From JBDTNL01 sp039933785 (lineage in GTDB: Bacteria > Acidobacteriota > Thermoanaerobaculia > Multivoradales > JAGPDF01), in assembly GCA_039933785.1 (NCBI GenBank), contig JBDTNL010000005.1:28889-92888 (forward strand): DNA of 64,000 bases. Reading direction: 5' to 3'. The notes beneath the pieces are model-generated. The model did no database searches, was not told where the DNA came from, and worked only from the letters and a program-made list of their open reading frames with translations. This document shows positions 8,688 to 16,747 of this stretch, in pieces. Within the stretch, counting starts at the first letter, position 1. Each line of letters begins with the position of its first letter. Position numbers and translations under genes: made by a program.

Positions 8688-9473
8688 ATGTTGCATGCGC
8701 TGGCGCCACGGGTACCACGGGTCGCGCCCGCGCCGCCGCCCTCGAGCTTCGAGCCGTTCGAGCGCTTCGATGTGCCGCACGCGCTCCGCGCCGAGCCCCT
8801 GCTTGCCACCTGGTTCCCCGCCGCGGGCGCGGCGCGCGGCGCGGTCTTGCTGGCGCACCCGTGGCTCAGCGTTGGTCAGGGATACTTCCATCGCTACCGT
8901 CGCATCCCGGCGCTTCGCGAGGCGGGCTTTCACGTGCTGACCTTCGATATGCCGGGCTTCGGCGGCAGCGGACGGTTGCGCGGGTATGGGGACGAAGACG
9001 TAGAACAGATGCTCGATGCACTGGCGAGGCGCGCCCCAGGGTTGCCGTGGCACTTCTGGGGGGTGAGCTCGGGGGGCGTCTGGGGCTCGATCCTCTTGGC
9101 TCGGCGCGAGGCGTTCGCCGGCGCGATGTTCGAGGACGTGACACCTCACCTTCTCGAGTGGTCGTGGCGCGCGGTTCCTGCCCAGCGCCCGGCGTACCTG
9201 TTGTACCGGACCTTCCTCCGTCGAGGCTACGCGTTCCTCGATCTCCGACGTCACGTGCCGTTTCTAAATGCACGGGCCGTGGCGCACGTCGCGGGCGGCC
9301 GCGACCTCGGCATTCCGGAAGCCGAGACCCGCGAGCTCGCGGCGCTGGCGCGAAGCGAGCTGCTCCTGGTCGCTCCCGCCGCCCACCTCGAGTCGATTCG
9401 CCTCGCCCACGATGAAGTCATCGCGCTGGCTCTGCGGACGTTCGAGACCGCCGGCGGCCGCGGCGTGCGGTAG
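8688..9473 (+). CDS. Alpha/beta hydrolase
   Basis: Protein of about 261 residues with an alpha/beta hydrolase fold. AVLLAHPWLSVGQGY is the oxyanion strand, TFDMPGFGGSGRLRGYG the Asp-loop, and WGVSSGGVWGSILLA the nucleophile elbow (G-V-S-S-G). A C-terminal His lies in the LLLVAPAAHLES segment. The substrate is unknown. ATG 8688 has no clear ribosome binding site. A GTG at 8610 would overlap the sthA stop by 4 nt and add 26 residues, so the start is open. The position right behind sthA suggests co-transcription. The gene is convergent with the small LEA-like gene. Confidence 0.75.
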   Translation: MLHALAPRVPRVAPAPPPSSFEPFERFDVPHALRAEPLLATWFPAAGAARGAVLLAHPWLSVGQGYFHRYRRIPALREAGFHVLTFDMPGFGGSGRLRGYGDEDVEQMLDALARRAPGLPWHFWGVSSGGVWGSILLARREAFAGAMFEDVTPHLLEWSWRAVPAQRPAYLLYRTFLRRGYAFLDLRRHVPFLNARAVAHVAGGRDLGIPEAETRELAALARSELLLVAPAAHLESIRLAHDEVIALALRTFETAGGRGVR

Positions 9474-9483
9474 AGGGCCCGCC

Positions 9484-9756
9484 TCAGCTCTTCTTGTCGT
9501 GGCTCTTGAGCTCGTCCACGCCCTCGAGCACCGCGTCCTTCACCTTGTGTGCTGTATCCGCGACGGCTTCCTTGGTGCGCGCCGCCATGTCGTTCGCGCC
9601 TGCGACACTGCCGGCGGTCTTCTCCTGCGCGTTCTCCAGGATCTCGTGGGTCTTCTCGCGCGCGGTCGCGGCGACGTCCTTGGCGACGTCGGCGGCGCCG
9701 TGCGCAGCCTCCTGAGCTCCCTGCCAAATCTTCTTCAGGCCGTCTTCGATGCTCAT
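9484..9756 (-). CDS. Small LEA/apolipoprotein-like amphipathic helix protein
   Basis: Protein of 90 residues, rich in Ala, Lys, Asp and Glu, without Cys or Pro. It is built from 11-residue-like amphipathic segments such as AAHGAADVAKDVAATAREKT and AVADTAHKVKDAVLEG. This composition is typical of LEA-like or CsbD/YtxH-like stress proteins that fold on membranes or on drying. There is no signal peptide or membrane helix. GAGGGAG precedes the ATG by about 9 nt. I do not recognise a specific family; a role in desiccation or osmotic stress is inference from composition only. Confidence 0.65.
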   Translation of the reverse strand: MSIEDGLKKIWQGAQEAAHGAADVAKDVAATAREKTHEILENAQEKTAGSVAGANDMAARTKEAVADTAHKVKDAVLEGVDELKSHDKKS

Positions 9757-9835
9757 CGAGATCTCCCTCGGGTCGTCCTACGTGAACTGGCTCCGCTCCA
9801 AGCAGGCGCGGTCGATCGTACTCTAGACTCCGCGC

Positions 9836-10480
9836 ATGCAGAAGATTCCCCGCTTGCTCGACGCCGCGGATCGACGCGTGCTCGGGGCGCTGCTCGAGAA
9901 GGAGCAGACGACGCCCGAGGTCTATCCGCTCACGGTGAACGCTCTGGTCGCCGCCTGCAACCAGAAGACGGCACGCGAGCCGGTGATGGAGCTCTCCGAG
10001 GCCGAGGTGCAGGCGGCGCTTCGCCGCTTGTTCGAGGACGTCCTGGTGTGGCGGGCCGAGAGCGCCAGGGTCACGCGCTGGCGCCAGAGCGTCGAGCGGC
10101 GCTGGGCGCTCGACGGCGCTACCAAGGCCATCATGACGTTGTTGCTCCTGCGCGGACCGCAGACGATTGGGGAGCTCAGGAACCGCAGCGAACGGTTGCA
10201 CGCGTTCGCCTCGACGGAGGAGCTCGAAGCCGCGCTCGTGCGCCTCGCGGCGCCACCCGAGCCGCTGGTCGCCGAGCTACCGCGCGGACCCGGCCAGAAG
10301 GAAGCCCGCTGGATGCATCTTGTCGGTGACGAGCCCATCCCCGCCGAGCCAAAGGCGCTGCGATGGGCATCGCCGGCGACCAGTGGACCCGATCCATCGT
10401 TGGCCGAACGCGTCGCGGTTCTAGAGCGCCGGCTGGACGAGCTCGAACGTCGTATTGAGGGAATACCGGCGCCGGGCTAG
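9836..10480 (+). CDS. YceH family protein (UPF0502 / DUF480)
   Basis: Protein of 214 residues with two winged-helix-like units. The N-terminal RRVLGALLEKEQTTPEVYPLT followed by NALVAACNQKTAREPVMEL is the signature of the YceH family. The second unit contains LLRGPQTIGELRNRSERLH. A C-terminal coiled-coil stretch, RVAVLERRLDELERRI, closes the protein. The function in bacteria is not established. TAGACT at 9824-9829 ends 6 nt before the ATG with no ribosome binding site, so the transcript is probably leaderless. Confidence 0.88.
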   Translation: MQKIPRLLDAADRRVLGALLEKEQTTPEVYPLTVNALVAACNQKTAREPVMELSEAEVQAALRRLFEDVLVWRAESARVTRWRQSVERRWALDGATKAIMTLLLLRGPQTIGELRNRSERLHAFASTEELEAALVRLAAPPEPLVAELPRGPGQKEARWMHLVGDEPIPAEPKALRWASPATSGPDPSLAERVAVLERRLDELERRIEGIPAPG

Positions 10481-10539
10481 CGGTGGCGCCCGAGGGACAC
10501 GGATACTGATCCCGCACGCAGTCACGCTAAGCTGGCGGC

Positions 10540-11664
10540 ATGCCGGTCGCCGATCTGCAGAGCCTGCGTGAACGCATCGAAGCGCTCGACCGCGAGCTGC
10601 TCTCCCTGCTCAAGGAGCGCATGGCGATCGTCGAGGGTGTGGCGGGCGCCAAGCTGGTGAGCGCCTCGCCGTTTCGCGATCCGCAGCGCGAGGAGCAGGT
10701 GCTGCAGCGGGTGCGCCACATCGGCGTCGAGCTCGGGCTCGATGCGCATCGGGTCGAGAGCCTCTATCGGGCCATCATGGAGATGTCGATCGCGCACCAG
10801 CAGGCGTACGTCCATGGCCTCGACAGCGTGCCGTTGCGGGTCGCCTATCAGGGCATCGAAGGCAGCAACAGCCATCTCGCGGCGCAGCGGCGCTATGGCG
10901 GACGCGCGGGTGGAGCGTTGCTCACCGGCTTCGAGGAGTTCCGGCAAGCGCTGGAGGCGGTGAAGACCGGCGATGCCGATCTCGCATTGCTACCGATCGA
11001 GAACTCGACGGCCGGCAGCATCAACGAAACCTACGACCTGCTGGCCGAGGGCGGTGCCACCATCATCGGCGAGGTGGTGAGCGCGATCGAACACTGTCTG
11101 GTGGGCTGGAGCGGTGCGCGACACGAGGATTTACGGCTGGTGATTTCTCATCCGCAGGCCTTGCGCCAATGCGACGCCTTCCTGCGCTCGATGCCATGGG
11201 TCACCGTGCGCAGTGAGTTCGACACCGCCGGTGCGGCGCGCAAGGTCCGGGAATCCGGCGATCCCACGATGGCGGCGATCGCGAGCGAGAACGCGGCCGA
11301 TCGCCATGGTTTAACGGTGCTCGAACGCGAGATTCAGGACGAGCGCCACAACTTCACGCGCTTCGTCGAGCTCGCCCGCGAAGCGAGCCCCTGCCCGGCG
11401 GACGAGGCTTGCAAGACGTCGTTGTTGGTTCACTTGCCTCACCAGCCGTCGGCGCTGGGCGAGCTTCTGGGTGAGCTCGGGCGGCGCGGGGTCAATCTCT
11501 GCAAGCTGGAGTCGCGGCCTATCCCCAGCCAGCCCTGGCAGTATCGGTTCTACCTCGATCTCGAAGGTCACGCGGCATCCGAGCAGGTCTCGACGGCGCT
11601 CGAGGCCGTGCGCCCGCTGTGTGCGGAGCTGCGCGTTCTCGGAACGTATCCGCGATCGAACTGA
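10540..11664 (+). CDS. pheA: Bifunctional chorismate mutase / prephenate dehydratase (P-protein)
   Basis: Makes phenylpyruvate from chorismate via prephenate in phenylalanine synthesis. The protein has 374 residues. An AroQ-type mutase occupies residues 1-90 (LRERIEALDRELLSLLKERM). The dehydratase follows (VAYQGIEGSNSHLAA, LPIENSTAGSINETYDLL, and RHNFTRFVEL with the catalytic TRF motif). The C-terminal ACT domain has GVNLCKLESRPIP, the Phe-binding ESRP motif, so feedback inhibition is expected. The usual GxxGSYSH reads GIEGSNSH here. TAAGCT at 10528-10533 ends 6 nt before the ATG with no ribosome binding site, suggesting a leaderless mRNA. Confidence 0.93.
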   Translation: MPVADLQSLRERIEALDRELLSLLKERMAIVEGVAGAKLVSASPFRDPQREEQVLQRVRHIGVELGLDAHRVESLYRAIMEMSIAHQQAYVHGLDSVPLRVAYQGIEGSNSHLAAQRRYGGRAGGALLTGFEEFRQALEAVKTGDADLALLPIENSTAGSINETYDLLAEGGATIIGEVVSAIEHCLVGWSGARHEDLRLVISHPQALRQCDAFLRSMPWVTVRSEFDTAGAARKVRESGDPTMAAIASENAADRHGLTVLEREIQDERHNFTRFVELAREASPCPADEACKTSLLVHLPHQPSALGELLGELGRRGVNLCKLESRPIPSQPWQYRFYLDLEGHAASEQVSTALEAVRPLCAELRVLGTYPRSN

Positions 11665-11671
11665 CGCTCTG

Positions 11672-12181
11672 CTACTGCTTCATCAGCGGGATCTGCTCCG
11701 CGACCTGCAGGTTCTGCACCATTTCGAGCCGATCGTCGATCTGCCAGAAGCGCGCCAGGAGTTTGCCGGGCAGGATCTTGGCGAAGCGCTTGACGTACTT
11801 TACCCGCATGGCGGCGCGCTGCTGATAGAGCTCGGCCGAGCGGCGCGCGATGTCCGCCGCCGCGGTGTCATCGACCGTGGCGTAGCCGTTCGAGTAGTCC
11901 TTGAACAGCTGAAAGCGTTGGTCGCTGAGGGTCGCGAGATCGGCCTCGTATTCCTTGTAGAGCGCGAAAAAGGCCGTCGAGAGCTCCGGACTCATGCTCA
12001 GTGCGTTGGTGAAGATGGTCGGCTTCTGAGCCCGCAAGTCGGTGCGCAGGAACGAGATCGCGGCGTCCAGGCTGACCGGCTCGCCGTCCTGGGCCAAAAT
12101 CGGGGGTCCGGAAAGCGCGCCGACGAGACCTCCGGCGACGATGAACGCACGGCAAATCGAGCGCGAGCTGAAATTCATCAT
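11672..12181 (-). CDS. Exported helical protein of unknown function
   Basis: Protein of 169 residues. The N-terminal 30 residues form a signal peptide (basic start, hydrophobic FIVAGGLVGALSGPPILAQ core). The mature part is predicted all-helical and charged, with ALYKEYEADLATLSDQRFQL and YQQRAAMRVKYVKRFAKILP. The general look resembles small periplasmic Spy/CpxP-like helical proteins, but no LTxxQ motif is present, so I do not assign it. GAGGAGGG sits about 6 nt before the ATG, and a TATACT box further upstream indicates a leadered transcript. It is convergent with pheA (7 nt gap). Confidence 0.7.
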   Translation of the reverse strand: MMNFSSRSICRAFIVAGGLVGALSGPPILAQDGEPVSLDAAISFLRTDLRAQKPTIFTNALSMSPELSTAFFALYKEYEADLATLSDQRFQLFKDYSNGYATVDDTAAADIARRSAELYQQRAAMRVKYVKRFAKILPGKLLARFWQIDDRLEMVQNLQVAEQIPLMKQ

Positions 12182-12318
12182 GCAACCCTCCTCAGGCGGA
12201 TGGCCTAAGTATAGCCGCTACAGCGTTTTGAACGCGGGCCCGCCCAGGGCTCACTCGCCGCTCATTCGGCACTCTATGATCGATGGCGGAAGGTTGACCA
12301 GGAACAGGAGACGACTCT

Positions 12319-13332
12319 ATGCAACTCGGGATGATCGGTTTGGGCAGGATGGGCGCCAACATGGTGCGGCGCCTGATGCGTGGAGGCCACGAGTGCGTGG
12401 TGTACGACCGCTCTGCCGACGCGGTGGCCGCGCTGGTGAAGGAGGGCGCGGTCGGCGCGAGCTCACCGGCCGATCTGCTCGCCAAGCTCGCGGCGCCTCG
12501 TGCGGTTTGCCTCATGGTGCCGGCGGGTGTCGTCGACTCGGCCATCGCCGGGCTCGAGCCAGCCTTGGTTTCGGGAGACATTCTCATCGACGGCGGCAAC
12601 TCGTACTACCACGACGATATTTCGCGCGCCAAGCGCCTGGCCGCCAAGGGCATTCACTACATCGATTGCGGCACTAGCGGCGGAGTTTTCGGCCTCGACC
12701 GCGGCTACTGCCTCATGATCGGCGGTGAGAACGAGGTGGTGAAGCATCTGGAGCCGATTTTCGCCACCCTGGCACCCGGACCAGGCACGATCGAGCGCAC
12801 GCCGGGCCGCGAGAAATTGGGCGGCACGGCTGAGCTCGGATATCTGCACTGCGGCCCGAACGGCGCCGGGCACTTCGTGAAAATGGTGCACAACGGCATC
12901 GAGTACGGCTTGATGGCGGCGTACGCCGAGGGGTTGAACATCCTCCAGCACGCCAACGTCGGCAAGGGCAATCAGGCCGCCGACGCCGAAACCACACCGC
13001 TGCGCAATCCCGAGCACTATCAATACGACTTCAACCTCGCGGATATCGCAGAGGTCTGGCGGCGCGGCAGTGTCGTCGCCTCGTGGCTGCTCGACCTGAC
13101 CGCGGCGTCGCTCGCCGGCAGCCCGCAGCTCGAGGAATTCGGCGGCCGGGTGTCCGACTCTGGCGAAGGCCGCTGGACGCTCGCCGCGGCGAATGACGAA
13201 GCGGTACCGGCGCACGTGTTGGCGGCCGCACTCTTCGAGCGTTTCGCCTCGCGCGGCGAGGCCGACTTCGCGAACCGCGTGCTGTCGGCGATGCGTTTCC
13301 AGTTCGGCGGACACGCCGAGAAGAAGGCCTGA
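12319..13332 (+). CDS. gnd: 6-phosphogluconate dehydrogenase, decarboxylating, short (GndA-like) form
   Basis: Oxidises 6-phosphogluconate to ribulose 5-phosphate plus CO2 in the pentose phosphate pathway. It has 337 residues, the short class, against about 470 in the long class. The Rossmann motif is MIGLGRMGANMVRRLM with YDRSADAV as cofactor-determining loop, where the Asp favours NAD+ (inference). Substrate-binding blocks are IDGGNSYYHDD, YIDCGTSGG and GAGHFVKMVHNGIEYG with the catalytic Lys and Asn. C-terminal VSDSGEGRW matches the family. AGGAG lies about 8 nt upstream. Together with sthA it suggests active NADPH balancing. Confidence 0.92.
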   Translation: MQLGMIGLGRMGANMVRRLMRGGHECVVYDRSADAVAALVKEGAVGASSPADLLAKLAAPRAVCLMVPAGVVDSAIAGLEPALVSGDILIDGGNSYYHDDISRAKRLAAKGIHYIDCGTSGGVFGLDRGYCLMIGGENEVVKHLEPIFATLAPGPGTIERTPGREKLGGTAELGYLHCGPNGAGHFVKMVHNGIEYGLMAAYAEGLNILQHANVGKGNQAADAETTPLRNPEHYQYDFNLADIAEVWRRGSVVASWLLDLTAASLAGSPQLEEFGGRVSDSGEGRWTLAAANDEAVPAHVLAAALFERFASRGEADFANRVLSAMRFQFGGHAEKKA

Positions 13333-13517
13333 GGCAATCGCCTGTGGCGACGGAGATCTTCGTGCCGCCGCTGCGGGCCCTCGGTGGTTTGCTCCTCGCC
13401 CGTGCGGCAGGCGCGGCCCTCCTCCTTGGCTACCTGCGGCTCCGGCTCCGGCGGCACTTGCTGCCCGGAGTTTCGCGGAGGGCTCGGGGGTCTGATCCTC
13501 GTTCTGATCTCGTCTCC

Positions 13518-13566
13518 TTGACAACTTAGGAGAGTGAGCATACCTTCTCCTAAGCAACTAAGGAGA
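13518..13566 (+). promoter_or_regulatory. padR-2 promoter with perfect inverted repeat (candidate PadR operator)
   Basis: -35 TTGACA at 13518-13523, 17-bp spacer, -10 TACCTT at 13541-13546. A perfect 9-bp inverted repeat, CTTAGGAGA (13525-13533) and TCTCCTAAG (13546-13554), straddles the -10 with arm centres 21 bp apart, two helical turns. A third arm, CTAAGGAGA (13558-13566, one mismatch), coincides with the ribosome binding site of padR-2. This is a strong candidate for autorepression by PadR-2. Confidence 0.78.
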
Positions 13567-13570
13567 ACTG

Positions 13571-13921
13571 ATGTCGACCCCTCCCCAGAGTCTTCTGCCC
13601 GGCACGCTCGAGGTGTTGATCCTTAAAGCTGTGTCGCTCGGCTCGGAGCATGGCTACGGCCTCCTCCTACGCCTGCAGGTCATGTCTCGCGACGCCCTGG
13701 TGATCGAGCAGGGCGCGCTTTACCCGGCGCTCTTTCGCCTCGAACAGCAGGGCATGATCGAAGCCGAGTGGGGCCTGTCAGAGAAGAACCGCCGGGCCAA
13801 GTTCTACGTCCTGACTGCGGCGGGCCGCAAGCGCCTGGCGAGCGATCTCAAGGGCTGGCGGAGTCTGGTGGCGACGATGGATCTCGTGCTCGGCGCGCGC
13901 AGCTTGGGGCTCAGCCGATGA
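13571..13921 (+). CDS. PadR-family transcriptional regulator, copy 2
   Basis: Winged-helix regulator of 116 residues of the short ADOP-linked PadR type. Key blocks are LLPGTLEVLILKAVSLGSEH, HGYGLLLRLQ and QGALYPALFRLEQQGMIEAE, followed by RRAKFYVLTAAGRKRL in the wing. AAGGAG lies about 5 nt before the ATG. The stop overlaps the downstream ADOP permease start (ATGA), so they are translationally coupled. It likely represses this operon through the inverted repeat in its promoter. It differs in sequence from PadR copy 1 and the two operators do not match, so the two modules should respond separately. Confidence 0.92.
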   Translation: MSTPPQSLLPGTLEVLILKAVSLGSEHGYGLLLRLQVMSRDALVIEQGALYPALFRLEQQGMIEAEWGLSEKNRRAKFYVLTAAGRKRLASDLKGWRSLVATMDLVLGARSLGLSR

Positions 13922-16530
13922 GGCGTCGGCTACGGCTGATCTGGCGCGCCTGGTTCGGGCGCGCCGTGTTCGAAGCCGATCTCGAGAGCGAGCTGGCATT
14001 TCATCTGGCAGAACGCCGCGACGCCCTCGTCGAGGCTGGTGGCACACCCGAGGACGCGGCGCGGCAGGCGCGCCTCGAGCTCGGCATGCTGGAGTCCCAC
14101 AAGGAGGCATGTCGCGGCTCGCGCGGCTTGCTCGCGCTCGAGAGCCTGCTCGGCGATCTGCGCTATGCGGGCCGCGGCCTGCGGCGCTCCCCCGGTTTCA
14201 CGGCGACGGCGCTGCTCGTCCTCGGGGTGTCGATCGGGGCGAACGCGCTGTTCTTCACGGTCTACCGCGCCTACGTTTCAAAGGGTGCCCCGCGGGGCGG
14301 TGGTCGTGCATGCGATGTCGTCGCGCGCGATCGCACCGGGGCCGAGCGTGACAGTTTCTCTCGCGCCGAAGCCAACGAGATCGTTGCCGCGGGGGCAGGA
14401 GCGTTCGCCAGCGCCTATCTCACGGCCGAAGTCCGCCTGGCCCTCCGTCAGTCCACGCAGTCGGCCGCCTATGGACGTGCGGTGAGCGCGTCGTACTTCC
14501 GTGGTCTTGGCGGACGGCCGCGACTCGGCCGTAGCCTGATCCGCGAGGAGGACAGTGTCCAAGCCGAGGTCCCGGGTGTCGTCCTCAGCGACTCGGGTTG
14601 GAAGCGGCTGCTGGGCGCCGATCCGGCCCCCCTGGGACGTCCGCTGATCCTGTCGGGAACCAGCTTCCAGGTGATCGGCGTGCTGGGGCCAGAGGCCGCA
14701 GACTTCGAGGCACTGCAGCCGCAGCTCTGGATTTCCCTTGCGGCATTGGAGTCGCTGCGCAGCCGGAATCTCGAGGATCCGCCCACATATGGCGTCAGGG
14801 GGACGCTCCTACCGGGGATCTCGATCGAGCAGGCGAGCGGAGTGCTCGGTGGCCTGCGCTTTCGAGAGGCGGGAGCGGATGAGCAGCAATCGCCTGTGGT
14901 TGTCGAGCATCGCGGGCTACTCAGCGCGGGCGACGCGCCCGGCATTCGTCTCGCGGCCGTGCCGGTGTTTCTCGCCTTCGCCCTGGTCCTGTTCGTGGCT
15001 TGCGCGAATCTCGCGAATCTCAGCCTGGCGCGCGTTGCGGCGCGTGAGCGCGAGATCGCCATTCGCCTGTCGTTGGGTGCGGGGCGTGCCCGAGTGGTTC
15101 GTCAGCTGCTGGTGGAGAGCCTCGTGCTCTCGATCCTGGCGGCGCTCATCGCGTTGCCGTTTTGCGCCGGGGCGATCTTGCCCTTGCAACGCCTGGCGAT
15201 GCGCCCGATCGAGGCTCTGGGAGTCGACCCGACACCGATCTCTGCCGATGGATGGACCGTGGTGATTGCCTTGTCGCTGTCGGTGATCGCTGGACTCGCA
15301 TTCGGACTGGGTCCCGCACTGCAGGTGACGCGCCGGGATCTGGTGGTCCGGGCCGGGGGCGAGGGAGGCCGCGGGAGGGCGCGGTTAGGCCCGATCACCC
15401 TTCGGCGATCGCTTCTCGTGCTCCAGATCGCCCTCAGCCTCGTGCTACTCGTCGTCGCCAGCTCTCTTGGGCGAAACGCTTCGCGCTCATCGCTCCAGCA
15501 GGTTGGGTTCGATGCCGGGCGCATACTCGACGCGGGGTCCTCGCGGCCGAGCCGCGAGCTGCTGCGCCGGCTGGCGGCCACTCCGGGGATCGCCGCCGTG
15601 ACCACAACCTCGGCCCTGCCTCTGGCCGGAAACCCCGGTCGGCAGTCAGTCCGCGTCGCGGGTAGGTCGGAGGCGCTCGACTTCCGCGCGGTCGACGATC
15701 AGTTCTTCGGCACACTCGAGATTCCCCTGCTGCGCGGCAGGAGCTTCGTCGCCGCCGAAGCCGGGTCGACGGCGCGGGTTGCCGTCGTCAGCGCCGCGAC
15801 CGCGCGTAGGTTGTGGCCGGAAGGCGACGCGCTCGGCCAGGAGATCCAGGTGCTGGCGGAAGCGTCGCCGACCGGTCCGGCGACCGCAGGTCACTATGAA
15901 GTGGTGGGTATCTCAGGCGACGTGATGAGCGACTGGTTTTTCCAGGGCACCGCGAGTTCGGCCGTGTACGTTCCGGCGGCGTTCGACGAGCGCGCGCCGG
16001 CGAACGTGCTCGTGCGAGCGCAAGGCGACTCCGATCGGGTGCTCGACTCGCTGCGGAGAGTCTGCGCTGTGGCGGCTCCGTCGGCGATCTGCGAGCCCGC
16101 ACCGCTCTCGCGGTGGCTTGCCCTGCAACGCGCTCCGTTCGACGTCGCCGGAAGCGTCGCGGCGATCCTCGGAGGCGCCGCGGGCCTGATCAGCTGCGTC
16201 GGCCTGTTTGGCAGCGTGGCCTTCCAAGTGACCCGCCGCCGCCGCGAGCTCGGCGTGCGTGGGGCGCTCGGCGCGACCCCGGCGAGACTCGTGGGCTCCG
16301 TGCTGATGGGAGCCGCGAGTGCGGTCCTGCTCGGTCTCGCGCTCGGCCTGCCCTTGTGCGCCGGTCTGTCGGTCTTCCTCGGGGCGAAGCTCCCTGGCAT
16401 CGTGGCCTTCGACGGACGGTCCTATGGCGTCGTGCCGCTGCTGCTGACGACCGTCGCGCTCCTCGCAGCGCTTCTTCCCGCGCTGCGCGCGGCGCGAATC
16501 GAACCGCGGACGGCGATCGACGAAGGATGA
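13918..16530 (+). CDS. ADOP-family ABC transporter permease, copy 2
   Basis: Permease of about 870 residues. The N-terminal ADOP cap shows FEADLESELAFHLAERRDAL and EDAARQARLELG, followed by DLRYAGRGLRRSPGFTATAL into the first membrane helix. A periplasmic MacB-like domain, FtsX helices (FVACANLANLSLARVAARER), a second periplasmic domain and final helices complete the duplication. No ATPase is adjacent. ATG 13918 overlaps the padR stop by 4 nt. Compared with copy 1, the N-terminal cap is longer and of the classical type, and the first periplasmic domain is divergent. The substrate is unknown. The TPP riboswitch of the next operon begins 31 nt after the stop. Confidence 0.9.
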   Translation: MRRRLRLIWRAWFGRAVFEADLESELAFHLAERRDALVEAGGTPEDAARQARLELGMLESHKEACRGSRGLLALESLLGDLRYAGRGLRRSPGFTATALLVLGVSIGANALFFTVYRAYVSKGAPRGGGRACDVVARDRTGAERDSFSRAEANEIVAAGAGAFASAYLTAEVRLALRQSTQSAAYGRAVSASYFRGLGGRPRLGRSLIREEDSVQAEVPGVVLSDSGWKRLLGADPAPLGRPLILSGTSFQVIGVLGPEAADFEALQPQLWISLAALESLRSRNLEDPPTYGVRGTLLPGISIEQASGVLGGLRFREAGADEQQSPVVVEHRGLLSAGDAPGIRLAAVPVFLAFALVLFVACANLANLSLARVAAREREIAIRLSLGAGRARVVRQLLVESLVLSILAALIALPFCAGAILPLQRLAMRPIEALGVDPTPISADGWTVVIALSLSVIAGLAFGLGPALQVTRRDLVVRAGGEGGRGRARLGPITLRRSLLVLQIALSLVLLVVASSLGRNASRSSLQQVGFDAGRILDAGSSRPSRELLRRLAATPGIAAVTTTSALPLAGNPGRQSVRVAGRSEALDFRAVDDQFFGTLEIPLLRGRSFVAAEAGSTARVAVVSAATARRLWPEGDALGQEIQVLAEASPTGPATAGHYEVVGISGDVMSDWFFQGTASSAVYVPAAFDERAPANVLVRAQGDSDRVLDSLRRVCAVAAPSAICEPAPLSRWLALQRAPFDVAGSVAAILGGAAGLISCVGLFGSVAFQVTRRRRELGVRGALGATPARLVGSVLMGAASAVLLGLALGLPLCAGLSVFLGAKLPGIVAFDGRSYGVVPLLLTTVALLAALLPALRAARIEPRTAIDEG

Positions 16531-16561
16531 ACTCGCTTTGCTAGACTCCTCGTTGTCGGAA

Positions 16562-16650
16562 GCCTAGGGGTGGCCAGCCTTCGTTGAAGGCTAGAGGCCT
16601 GAGATCAAACCCTTCGAACCTGATCCGGTTGGTACCGGCGTAGGGAAGGC
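16562..16650 (+). ncRNA. TPP riboswitch (THI element)
   Basis: The aptamer is recognisable by its conserved core. P1 is formed by GCCT (16562-16565) and AGGC (16647-16650). The next bases read GGGGTGGCC, then the P3 hairpin AGCCTTC-GTT-GAAGGCT, then CTGAGAT (16599-16605), the pyrimidine-binding loop. P4/P5 reads ACCTGATCCGGTTGGTACCGG, then GCGTAGGGAA. All are diagnostic of thiamine pyrophosphate sensing. It precedes a TonB receptor / PnuT / NadR-like operon. A 7-bp hairpin (16656-16674) follows, and the receptor's GGAGG (16736-16740) lies in a GC-rich region, so control may be by masking translation; the mechanism is inference. Confidence 0.95.
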
Positions 16651-16747
16651 GAAGCGCGAGGCGCGTGGCCTCGCAGATCCAAGCTCCCAGGGCTCCGCTT
16701 TCCAGCGTTGCGCCGGCCTTCGGGCCCGCGGCCGCGGAGGCGTCGCC

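Noticed and set aside
13344..13529. 61-codon reading frame between gnd and padR-2
   Set aside because: Low-complexity Leu/Arg sequence running into the padR promoter; no ribosome binding site.
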